Source of the DNA: Planctomycetota bacterium
GTDB lineage: Bacteria > Planctomycetota > Phycisphaerae > Tepidisphaerales > Tepidisphaeraceae
Direction of reading: 5' to 3'
DNA length: 37,992 nt
Assembly (NCBI GenBank): GCA_023417885.1
Contig: JAEZED010000078.1
Span: 1 to 37,992, forward strand
In this document: piece by piece, positions 24,709 to 31,064 of the stretch
Layout of the letters: each line of letters opens with the position of its first letter
Numbering within the stretch: the stretch's first letter is position 1
Notes under the pieces: model-generated
The model's database searches: none
The model's input: the letters and a program-made list of their open reading frames with translations, nothing else
Told to the model about the DNA's origin: nothing
Translations under genes and position numbers: made by a program

Positions 24709-26430
24709 ATGTCCATGGAGATCACGCCCAGCATCGGCCAATGCCGGCACGGCACGGCCGAGGCGCTGGAACCGCGCCGCCTGCTCGCCATCGACCTGCT
24801 CGGCTCCTTCCTCGTCATCACCGGCACGCCCCAGGCCGACGACATCGAAGTCCTCTCCTACAGCGCCACCGGCAACGAGCCTGACCCAGCCGGCACGCCC
24901 ACGCTGCGCGTCCGCGCCACCCTCGGCGACGGCACTCTCGAGGAGAGCTTCTTCGACCCGGCCGACGTCTCGCGCCTGCTCATCCGCACGCTCGACGGCG
25001 ACGACGTCGTGCGCATCGCCCCCTTCGAGCCGGGCGAGGTCGAGGCGCTCGATCCGGCGCTGGCCGTCGTGATCTCGGAAGTGTCGATCCCCGCCGAGAT
25101 CGACGGCGGCGCGGGCAACGACTTCCTCCAGGGCGGCGTCGGCGCCGACAACATCCTCGGCGGCGACGGCGACGACACGATCGCCGGTCAGGGCGGCAAT
25201 GACACCCTGCGCGGCGAGGCAGGCGACGACCGCATTCACGGCGGGGCGGGGAACGACCTGATCCACGGCCATGACGGGCGCGACCAGCTCCTGGGCAGCG
25301 TCGGCGACGACGCCCTGCACGGTGGAGCCGGCAGCGACTTCCTCGACGGCGGCGAAGGCGTGGACAACCTGCTCGGCGGCGAGGAGGGCGACCTGCTCGT
25401 CGGCGGCGCGGGCGAGGACTACATCGAGGGCAACGGCGGCGACGACGAGATCTGGTCTTTCCACCGGGACGACACCGCCACCGGCGACGACGCGCAGCAG
25501 GAAGACGGCCGCCTCGTCGCCCTCGGCGGAAGCGGCGACGACGACATCGTCGGCGGCGAGCGCTCCGGGCTCTTCGAAAACGCCTTCGACGACGTGATGG
25601 ACGGCGGCGACGGCGACGACATCCTCAGCGGCTTCGCCGGCAACGACCAGCTTCTCGGCGGAGAGGGGAACGACACGCTCTTCGGCGACGACGGCGATGA
25701 CACGCTGCTCGGCGGCGACGGGAGCGACCAGCTCTTCGGCGACGCCGGGAACGACGAGATCGACGCCGGCGACGGCTTCGACCTGCTGCGCGGCGGGCGC
25801 GGGGACGACGAGATCGACGGCGCCGACGGCCCCGACACCCTCATCGGCGACAGCGGCCGCGACACGCTCTTCGGCGGGGCGGGCAACGACATGCTCGACG
25901 GCGTCGACGGCGACTCCGACGACCTGCTGGGCGAGGCGGGCGACGACGAGGTGCGCGGCGACTTCGGGCGCGATCTCTTCGGCGCCGGCGACGGAAACGA
26001 CCGCTTCTTCGACGAGCTGGGCCGCCCCTTCATGACCGGCGACCGCTTCGTCACCGGCGCGCAGACCTTCGGCTTCGACAGCTTCCGCCTCACCGACGCC
26101 TTCCTCTTCGGCGATCCGTTCCTCTTCGACCTGCGCGGCTTCACCGGCGACGACGACCTGCTCCTCGTCGATCCGTTCGCCCGGCCGTTCGACGACCCGT
26201 TCCGTTCGACGGTACTCGGCGCGCCGCCGCTCTTTGCCGAGCCCGACATCTTCACGGCGCCGCTGCCCAGCTCCACCTTCTCCACGGCGCCCTTCCTCGG
26301 CGTCACCTTCCGCGACCTGTCGGTCGGCCGCACGCTCGACCTCGGCCGCGGCGGGGATGGGGCGCGTCCCGACGCCGACGACCAGGTGGACGCCGGCGAC
26401 GACGAGGAAACGCGCCGGCGCGTGCGGTAA
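24709..26430 (+). CDS. LEPR-XLL secreted protein with RTX-type calcium-binding repeats (1)
   Basis: A 573-residue acidic protein. LEPRRLLA at residues 20-27 is the planctomycete LEPR-XLL motif found near the N-terminus of surface or secreted proteins. Residues about 130-435 are glycine-aspartate nonapeptide repeats of the GGxGxDxL type (GGAGNDFL, GGDGDDTI, GGEGNDTL), which bind calcium in parallel beta-roll folds. The C-terminal 130 residues are not repetitive and are rich in F, D and P. No type I secretion genes are near. GGAGGT precedes two ATGs, with 3 nt to the first and 9 nt to the second (24715), so the second may be used. A paralog follows. Confidence 0.88.
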   Translation: MSMEITPSIGQCRHGTAEALEPRRLLAIDLLGSFLVITGTPQADDIEVLSYSATGNEPDPAGTPTLRVRATLGDGTLEESFFDPADVSRLLIRTLDGDDVVRIAPFEPGEVEALDPALAVVISEVSIPAEIDGGAGNDFLQGGVGADNILGGDGDDTIAGQGGNDTLRGEAGDDRIHGGAGNDLIHGHDGRDQLLGSVGDDALHGGAGSDFLDGGEGVDNLLGGEEGDLLVGGAGEDYIEGNGGDDEIWSFHRDDTATGDDAQQEDGRLVALGGSGDDDIVGGERSGLFENAFDDVMDGGDGDDILSGFAGNDQLLGGEGNDTLFGDDGDDTLLGGDGSDQLFGDAGNDEIDAGDGFDLLRGGRGDDEIDGADGPDTLIGDSGRDTLFGGAGNDMLDGVDGDSDDLLGEAGDDEVRGDFGRDLFGAGDGNDRFFDELGRPFMTGDRFVTGAQTFGFDSFRLTDAFLFGDPFLFDLRGFTGDDDLLLVDPFARPFDDPFRSTVLGAPPLFAEPDIFTAPLPSSTFSTAPFLGVTFRDLSVGRTLDLGRGGDGARPDADDQVDAGDDEETRRRVR

Positions 26431-26588
26431 GCGCGGGGATTGGCGGCTTGCCGCCTGCCGAAAGTCGGCGCTTCCTGCTGGAAATGCCGGCTTGCGGCTG
26501 CGCGCCGGCCTCATAAGCTGCGGACGACACCGGGTTTCCGCAAACCTGGCGAGGCTTGCGGCTGTCCAATCCTCCAGAGGAAGCGACC
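26431..26588 (+). other. Hairpin-rich leader between the two calcium-repeat genes
   Basis: Stem-loops are GGCGGC/GCCGCC with loop TT (26442-26455), GCCGA/TCGGC (26457-26469) and one near 26531-26550 pairing GGTTT with AAACC. The first two could end the first transcript, although no T-run follows. AGAGG at 26576-26580 is the ribosome binding site of the second gene. Confidence 0.45.
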
Positions 26589-27938
26589 ATGCCCCACCAC
26601 AACCGCCCCGACTTTCGTCACACGTCCGCCGCCGCCCGTCCCGTCGAGATGCTGGAGGCGCGCCGCCTCCTCGCCATCGCGATGGACGGGTCCACCCTCG
26701 TCATCACCGGCACCGAGGGCAACGACGACGTCAGCCTCTCCCTCTCCGGCAGCCTCCTCACCGCCACGCTCCAGCCCGGCGCGGGCGATCTCGAGACGCT
26801 CGAGGTCGACGTCGGCGACGTCTCGGTCATCCGCGTCTCCCTCCTCGCCGGCAACGACACCCTCCAGGCCGGCAACGTCTCCCTCGCCGGCGCGTTCACG
26901 ACGCCCTTCGACGTTGACGGCGGGGCGGGCAACGACCTCATCCTCACTGGCGACGGCAACGACTCCATCGTCGGCGGAGACGGGTTCGACCAGGTCGCCG
27001 CCGGCGCGGGGGACGACTTCATCCTCGGCGGCGCCGGCCCCGACAACATCCTCGGCGGCGACGGCAACGACACCCTCGCCGGCGAGGGGGGCAACGACAC
27101 CCTGCGCGGCGAGGGGGGCGACGACCAGCTCAACGGCGGGGGCGGCGACGATCTGCTCCACGGGCACGACGGCGCCGACGAGATGCGCGGCGAGAGCGGG
27201 CAGGACAAGCTCGTCGGCGGTGCGGGGGCGGACGTGATCCTCGGCAACGAGGGTGAGGACAACCTGGTCGGCAGCGCCGGCGACGACCTCCTGCTCGGCG
27301 GCGGGGGGATGGACTGGATCGAGGGGAACGACGACAACGACGACCTCTACAGCAACGTCCGCGCGGGGGACATCGAGGACAGCGAGCAGGATCTGCACGC
27401 CTACCTCGACGGCGGAAACGGGCGCGACGACCTGCTCGGCAGCCGCTACGAGGAGGATGTGACTGTCGGCGGGACCACCTTCCGCGGCGACACGCTCCTG
27501 GGCGGCGCGCAGGACGACCTGATCAGCGGTTTCGAAGGGCATGACTTCGCCGAAGGCGGCAGCGGCGACGACACGATCTTCGGCGACGACGGCGACGACA
27601 CCCTCGCCGGCAACGACGGGGACGACGACATCTTCGGCGACAACGGCGACGACGAGGTGGACGGCGGCAACGACGCCGACAGCCTGCGCGGGGGGCGCGG
27701 CAATGACATCCTCGACGGCTTCAACGGCGACGACATCCTGCTGGGCGACGCGGGCGAGGACACGATGTTCGGCGGGATGGGCAACGACATCCTCGACGCG
27801 GTGGACGACGAGATCGACGAGATGCTGGGCGAGGAAGGAGACGACGACCTGTTCGGCGACTTCGACCTCGACGAGTTCCTCGGCGGCCCGGGCGCCGACC
27901 GCTACTTCGACGAGAACGACGACCAGTTCGGCGAGTGA
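26589..27938 (+). CDS. LEPR-XLL secreted protein with RTX-type calcium-binding repeats (2)
   Basis: A 449-residue paralog of the preceding gene. The LEPR-XLL-like motif reads LEARRLLA (residues 22-29). Residues about 110-440 consist of GGxGxDxx repeats (GGAGNDLI, GGDGNDTL, GEGGDDQL), with an interruption near 250-300. Unlike copy 1 it ends almost directly after the repeats (YFDENDDQFGE) and lacks the long C-terminal region. The start ATG has AGAGG 8 nt upstream. The two genes are highly similar in repeat DNA, so unequal recombination between them is possible. Calcium binding is inferred from the repeat type; the biological role is unknown. Confidence 0.87.
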   Translation: MPHHNRPDFRHTSAAARPVEMLEARRLLAIAMDGSTLVITGTEGNDDVSLSLSGSLLTATLQPGAGDLETLEVDVGDVSVIRVSLLAGNDTLQAGNVSLAGAFTTPFDVDGGAGNDLILTGDGNDSIVGGDGFDQVAAGAGDDFILGGAGPDNILGGDGNDTLAGEGGNDTLRGEGGDDQLNGGGGDDLLHGHDGADEMRGESGQDKLVGGAGADVILGNEGEDNLVGSAGDDLLLGGGGMDWIEGNDDNDDLYSNVRAGDIEDSEQDLHAYLDGGNGRDDLLGSRYEEDVTVGGTTFRGDTLLGGAQDDLISGFEGHDFAEGGSGDDTIFGDDGDDTLAGNDGDDDIFGDNGDDEVDGGNDADSLRGGRGNDILDGFNGDDILLGDAGEDTMFGGMGNDILDAVDDEIDEMLGEEGDDDLFGDFDLDEFLGGPGADRYFDENDDQFGE

Positions 27939-27960
27939 CGCGGGGCCGCGCGCTGCGGAG

Positions 27961-27996
27961 ATCGCAAAGACGCGAAGGCGCAAAGAGAGAGCAAAG
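27961..27996. repeat. CGCAAAG/CGCGAAG-type dispersed repeat
   Basis: Reads ATCGCAAAGACGCGAAGG, then CGCAAAGAGAGAGCAAAG. Similar intergenic strings recur in genomes of this superphylum (recollection, not searched). It lies between the convergent ends of the second calcium-repeat gene and the TonB-like gene. Confidence 0.4.
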
Positions 27997-28030
27997 CCGC
28001 TGACGTCGCTGACGATCGTCGCGCCGCACC

Positions 28031-28049
28031 GGGCACGCGGTGCCGCGGC
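28031..28049. repeat. Dispersed palindrome, copy C
   Basis: GGGCACGCGGTGCCGCGGC is the reverse complement of 18 nt of copy B. It lies 38 nt past the stop of the minus-strand TonB-like gene and 93 nt past the plus-strand calcium-repeat gene. Confidence 0.6.
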
Positions 28050-28086
28050 TCTGGTTTTCTGCCTTCTGTCCTCTGCCCTCTCCCCC

Positions 28087-28929
28087 TCACACGATCCGCA
28101 GCGTGAAGTGGAACGGCTTGCCCAGGTCGCGGCCGGTGCCGCTGGGGTCGGGGTCGAACCAGCTGTTGAACAGCTCCTTCCGGATCGCGTGATCCAGCGC
28201 CTCCGCCCCGGATGACTTCTGGATCTCCACCTCCAGCGGCGTCCCCTCCTCGTCAACCACGATCCGGAAGCGCACCACGATCGGCCGCGGGAGAAAGCCC
28301 AGATCCACGAACGCCGCCAGCCCGCGCCGCAGGCCGCGGATCTTTACCGCGCGACCATCCCGCGCCACCGCCTCGCCCGCCTGGAAGTCGGCGAACGCCT
28401 CCTGCGTGAAGAGATCCACCTCCCGATCCGCCGCAGGGCCGGGATCCGTCGCCGCCGCGACCGGCGCGCCCTCCTGGTTCCGCGCCGGCGTCTGTGCCTC
28501 GTCGCTCAACGGCGCGATACCGGGGGGCGGGGTCGGACGCTCACCCGCGCGCAGCGCCTCCGCCAGCGTGGAGACCGGCACGCCCGTTGGAAGCGACGCC
28601 GTCAGCTCCACGCGCGCCAGCATCTCGGCCGGAGTGAGTTGCTCGCGCAACGGCCCCGGTTGGAACAGCCCCAGCAGCGGCTGATCCTGCGCATCGTTGG
28701 GTGAACGCAACTCCTGCGCCGCGGCGAGGTTCGCCAGCGCCTGCCCAATTCCCCCGCGATCGCCGAACTCATCCGCCGGCGGCTGCGGGAGCGTCGGCAC
28801 GATCACCGGCCGGGCGCGACCGAGATGCACCGTCTCGTACTCCCCCAGCCACAGCGCCGCCAGCACGAGCGTGCCGTGGCACGCCAGCGACGCGGCCAGG
28901 GCAAAGGCGGTGGTGTGCCGGAGGCGCAT
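28087..28929 (-). CDS. TonB-like energy transducer family protein
   Basis: A 280-residue protein with one N-terminal membrane segment (TTAFALAASLACHGTLVLAAL), a long proline-rich periplasmic linker and a C-terminal domain resembling TonB: VVRFRIVVDEEGTPLEVEI, KSSGAEALDHAIRKEL and a final FHFTLRIV. TonB proteins pass proton-motive energy from ExbBD to outer-membrane receptors, but no exbB or exbD is adjacent. A similar fold is used by TolA and by secretion proteins, so the role is uncertain. The ATG at 28929 puts the membrane helix at the usual place. TACACT, 9 nt upstream, could be a -10 box. Confidence 0.75.
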   Translation of the reverse strand: MRLRHTTAFALAASLACHGTLVLAALWLGEYETVHLGRARPVIVPTLPQPPADEFGDRGGIGQALANLAAAQELRSPNDAQDQPLLGLFQPGPLREQLTPAEMLARVELTASLPTGVPVSTLAEALRAGERPTPPPGIAPLSDEAQTPARNQEGAPVAAATDPGPAADREVDLFTQEAFADFQAGEAVARDGRAVKIRGLRRGLAAFVDLGFLPRPIVVRFRIVVDEEGTPLEVEIQKSSGAEALDHAIRKELFNSWFDPDPSGTGRDLGKPFHFTLRIV

Positions 28930-29037
28930 AACGCCCAAAGTGTACCGCGCGGGCCGCCTGCGCGCCGGCATCTCCTGATCGGGACAGCTTGACAGACAAC
29001 GCGCGACTCTCAGCACACACGAGCCGGGTTAAGCAAC

Positions 29038-29087
29038 GCACCGAAGGTGCATCCCGGGCCAGAGCCCAGGGCAACGCCCTGGGATGC
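29038..29087. repeat. Stacked hairpins (REP-like)
   Basis: GCACC/GGTGC (29038-29050) is followed by the perfect stem CCCAGGGC/GCCCTGGG with a 3-nt loop (29065-29083). An outer pair GCATCCC/GGGATGC competes with the second stem. It is intergenic, upstream of the TonB-like gene. Confidence 0.6.
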
Positions 29088-29124
29088 GGGACGGCCATTT
29101 CGGCTGAGCGCCAACCGGGGCGGT

Positions 29125-29161
29125 GCGAACCTGCCGCGTGCCGTACTCGGGTGTCTCGCGT
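29125..29161 (-). pseudogene. Remnant of a third membrane-protein paralog
   Basis: On the minus strand this encodes EYGTRQVRTAP, like EYGTPQSRRGP in the neighbouring gene. GCGTGCCGTACTC (29136-29148) is identical to 29525-29537 of that gene, and GTCTCGCGT (29153-29161) matches 29573-29581, with about 30 nt missing between the two matches. No membrane segments follow, so only the 5' end survives. It could also be a chance or gene-conversion fragment. Confidence 0.4.
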
Positions 29162-29195
29162 CAACGAGGAGGGGTATTAGCACCTGCAGCGGGCA

Positions 29196-29567
29196 TCAGT
29201 TGAATCTGGCGGCGGTCAGAACCATGCATGCGACGCCGACGGCGTACGTCAGGAGCAGGATCAGCAGCGTGATCGAGATGTGCTTCTGCACGTCATCGAG
29301 CGGAAGCGCCATCTGCTTCGTCATGCGTTCGGCGATGCAGACGAGAACGGGAACCACCGCAAGATCGGCAACGGCAACCATCGCGGCAAGCACAGCGGCG
29401 TACTGGAAGAGGAATGCGTCGGTCATCCAGAAGCCCAGTGTCGCCAGCACGCCGAAAAAGAGGGGTAGGAGCACCATTGCGCGGGCAATCCGGAGCAACA
29501 TCCACGGCCCGCGCCGCGACTGCGGCGTGCCGTACTCAAGGGTTGGCGGGGGATTGCCGTGCTCCAT
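29196..29567 (-). CDS. Small membrane protein of unknown function (tandem paralog 2)
   Basis: A 123-residue protein with three or four hydrophobic segments. It starts MEHGNPPPTLEYGTPQSRRG and shares the PTLEY motif, GPWMLLRIARA and the C-terminal TLLILLL with the gene upstream, so the pair is a tandem duplication. I recognise no family. It is the last gene of a three-gene minus-strand set. The ATG at 29567 aligns with the paralog start; the frame is open 12 codons further. The N-terminal 22 residues would be cytoplasmic and proline-rich. Confidence 0.72.
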   Translation of the reverse strand: MEHGNPPPTLEYGTPQSRRGPWMLLRIARAMVLLPLFFGVLATLGFWMTDAFLFQYAAVLAAMVAVADLAVVPVLVCIAERMTKQMALPLDDVQKHISITLLILLLTYAVGVACMVLTAARFN

Positions 29568-29604
29568 CGGGGGTCTCGCGTATTCGCTCAATGCGTCCTG
29601 CACA

Positions 29605-29970
29605 TCACATGAGGGAAAAGGTGACCAGCAGCAGGCCGCCCATCCCCAGCAAGGAAAGGAGCAGGATCAGGAGCGTCACCCACACATGCCGCTCCACGTG
29701 CTCCGCCATGTCGCTGCGTCGCAGCAGCCAGGAGGCGAACATGATGAGCAGGGGCACCACGAATAACGCGACGACGACCAGCACGCTCGCGCCCGCAACG
29801 GCGAACGCCAGCGCGAGCCACTCTGTCAACAGGGCCCACGCCAGGCCCGCCAGGAGGATGACGGCCGGAAGGCACGCCACCGCACGCGCGAGCCACAGCA
29901 ACACCCACGGCGCGCGCAGCGGCCGCTGCGTGCTGTAGTCGAGAGTCGGAAGCGGTCTCTCATCCTCCAT
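29605..29970 (-). CDS. Small membrane protein of unknown function (tandem paralog 1)
   Basis: A 121-residue paralog of the following gene. MEDERPLPTLDYSTQRPLRA leads to APWVLLWLARAV, then three or four hydrophobic segments separated by a basic loop (WLLRRSDMAEHVERH), ending in TLLILLLSLLGMGG. It is not a known family to me. It begins 10 nt after the stop of the anchored protein gene and is followed 37 nt later by its paralog. The absence of conserved polar residues within the membrane segments argues against a transporter and fits a small structural or accessory membrane protein. Confidence 0.74.
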   Translation of the reverse strand: MEDERPLPTLDYSTQRPLRAPWVLLWLARAVACLPAVILLAGLAWALLTEWLALAFAVAGASVLVVVALFVVPLLIMFASWLLRRSDMAEHVERHVWVTLLILLLSLLGMGGLLLVTFSLM

Positions 29971-29980
29971 CAGTCAATGC

Positions 29981-30607
29981 TCAGTCCCGCTGCGGAATGG
30001 GCACGTCGGTGTGCGGGTCGCTGTCGATCGCCCGGCGGTAGTGCGGGTCCATCGCCCGCCGCACCTCGGCCGGCGAAGTGAACGCGCCCGCGCGGACGCG
30101 GTCGGCGAGCTGCTCCAGCGCCATGCGCCTGCCCAGGGCGCCGGGCACAGGCTGCATGCCGGCGGATTCGATGCCCATGAAGTCCAGCATCCAGGCGCCC
30201 TCGACCAGCCGGATCGACGCGTGCTGGCCCTCGTGCAGGTAGACGTAGGTGCGCGCGTCCATGCGCGTCAGGCGCGCCGGATCCACCTGCTCGGGAAGGG
30301 GCCACTCCACCTGCGGGAGCGGGTCGCCGAAGCGCTCGACGACGACGCGGTTGAGCTGCGCCGCGCCGGCCTGGACCTCGAGATAGGACTGGAGCGCCAT
30401 GTACGCCTCGGGATCGCGCGGCGGGATGTTCGCCACAGCCGCCGCGGCCGGGACGTCGCCCGCCTCCAGCGCCTCGATGAACGCCACGAGCGTCCCGTGC
30501 ACGCGGTCCGGCTCGGCGCGCCGGTCATGCACGACGAGCCCCGCCAGGCCCCACGTGGCGACCACGAGCAGGAGGACGAGAAGAAGCTGTGTCCGCCGGT
30601 TGTTCAT
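29981..30607 (-). CDS. Membrane-anchored protein of unknown function
   Basis: A 208-residue protein with an N-terminal signal anchor (QLLLVLLLVVATWGLAGLVV) and a soluble domain that should lie outside the cytoplasm. The domain pattern (a helix GTLVAFIEALEAGDVPAAAA, then RMDARTYVYLHEG and IRLVEGAWMLDFMG) resembles NTF2-like or DUF4878-like folds; this is inference. The ATG has a strong GAGGAGGG site, which lies inside a hairpin (30611-30633). The repeat array lies 143 nt upstream. The two tandem membrane proteins follow and are probably co-transcribed. Confidence 0.75.
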   Translation of the reverse strand: MNNRRTQLLLVLLLVVATWGLAGLVVHDRRAEPDRVHGTLVAFIEALEAGDVPAAAAVANIPPRDPEAYMALQSYLEVQAGAAQLNRVVVERFGDPLPQVEWPLPEQVDPARLTRMDARTYVYLHEGQHASIRLVEGAWMLDFMGIESAGMQPVPGALGRRMALEQLADRVRAGAFTSPAEVRRAMDPHYRRAIDSDPHTDVPIPQRD

Positions 30608-30610
30608 GCA

Positions 30611-30633
30611 CCCTCCTCGCGAAGCCGGGAGGG
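30611..30633 (-). promoter_or_regulatory. Hairpin covering a ribosome binding site
   Basis: On the minus strand CCCTCC pairs with GGAGGG across an 11-nt loop, and the stem can extend by two pairs with one bulge. GGAGGG is the ribosome binding site of the gene starting at 30607, so the fold would hide it. Confidence 0.4.
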
Positions 30634-30637
30634 CAGT

Positions 30638-31009
30638 CTACAGGAGACGCCGGGCAAACGGCTCGGCAGCCGCGCATCCGTCCGGCTTGTCGCTCGCCGT
30701 TTCGGCAGCGCGCCGGGCGAACGGGGAGGAGGTCGATTCCGGAGAAAAACTAGCTAGTTTCGGCGCAGAACTGTCTAGTTTTGGAGCAAAACTAGCTAGT
30801 TTTGGTGCAGAACTGCCTAGTTTCGGAGCAGAACTAGCTAGTTTTGGTGCAGAACTGTCCAGTTTCGAAGCAGAACTAGCTAGTTTTGGTGCAGAACTGT
30901 CTAGTTCCGGAGCAGAACTAGCTAGTTTTGGTGCAGAACTGTCCAGTTTCGGAGCAAAACTAGATAGTTTTGGCGCAGAACCAGCCAGTTGCGGGGCGGA
31001 ACTGGTCAC
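30638..31009 (-). CDS. Possible heptad-repeat protein encoded by the 21-bp array
   Basis: From a GTG at 31009 the minus strand stays open for 123 codons, almost entirely through the array. It gives repeats of the type SSAPKLA, SSAPKLD and SSAPELD, then a basic tail ending AEPFARRLL. No ribosome binding site is clear. The plus strand is also open through the array (TTG at 30687, heptads LASFGAE/LSSFGAK), and an open frame is expected when a 21-bp unit lacks stops. I list this as a possibility only; the array may be non-coding. Confidence 0.2.
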   Translation of the reverse strand: MTSSAPQLAGSAPKLSSFAPKLDSSAPKLASSAPELDSSAPKLASSASKLDSSAPKLASSAPKLGSSAPKLASFAPKLDSSAPKLASFSPESTSSPFARRAAETASDKPDGCAAAEPFARRLL

Positions 31010-31022
31010 ATCCGGAGCCCGT
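30750..31022. repeat. Array of thirteen 21-bp units with palindromes every 42 bp
   Basis: Twelve clear units plus a degenerate thirteenth, without spacers. Two unit types alternate. Type A begins CTAGCTAGTTTTGG and ends TGCAGAA, with four identical copies (units 3, 5, 7, 9); type B begins CTGTCTAG or CTGTCCAG. The perfect 12-bp palindrome AACTAGCTAGTT occurs at 30748, 30790, 30832, 30874 and 30916, exactly 42 bp apart; at 30787-30804 it extends to 18 bp. The array is AT-rich within GC-rich DNA and decays toward its right end. Read on the plus strand each unit encodes a heptad such as LASFGAE; on the minus strand, heptads such as KLASSAP. Confidence 0.95.
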
Positions 31023-31064
31023 TCGACCCGTCCTGGCGGCGCGCCGGACAGCCGGGGCGCGATT

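Noticed and set aside
24511..28256. Two long minus-strand frames rich in V, A and E opposite the calcium-repeat genes
   Set aside because: Their repetitive sequence is simply the complement of the glycine-aspartate repeats; the plus strand has ribosome binding sites and the LEPR-XLL motif.
29038..29195. A small structured RNA gene
   Set aside because: The hairpins are short, no promoter was found and no known RNA family was recognised; a REP-like repeat is simpler.
30750..31022. CRISPR array
   Set aside because: The units follow each other directly with no unique spacers, and no cas gene is present.
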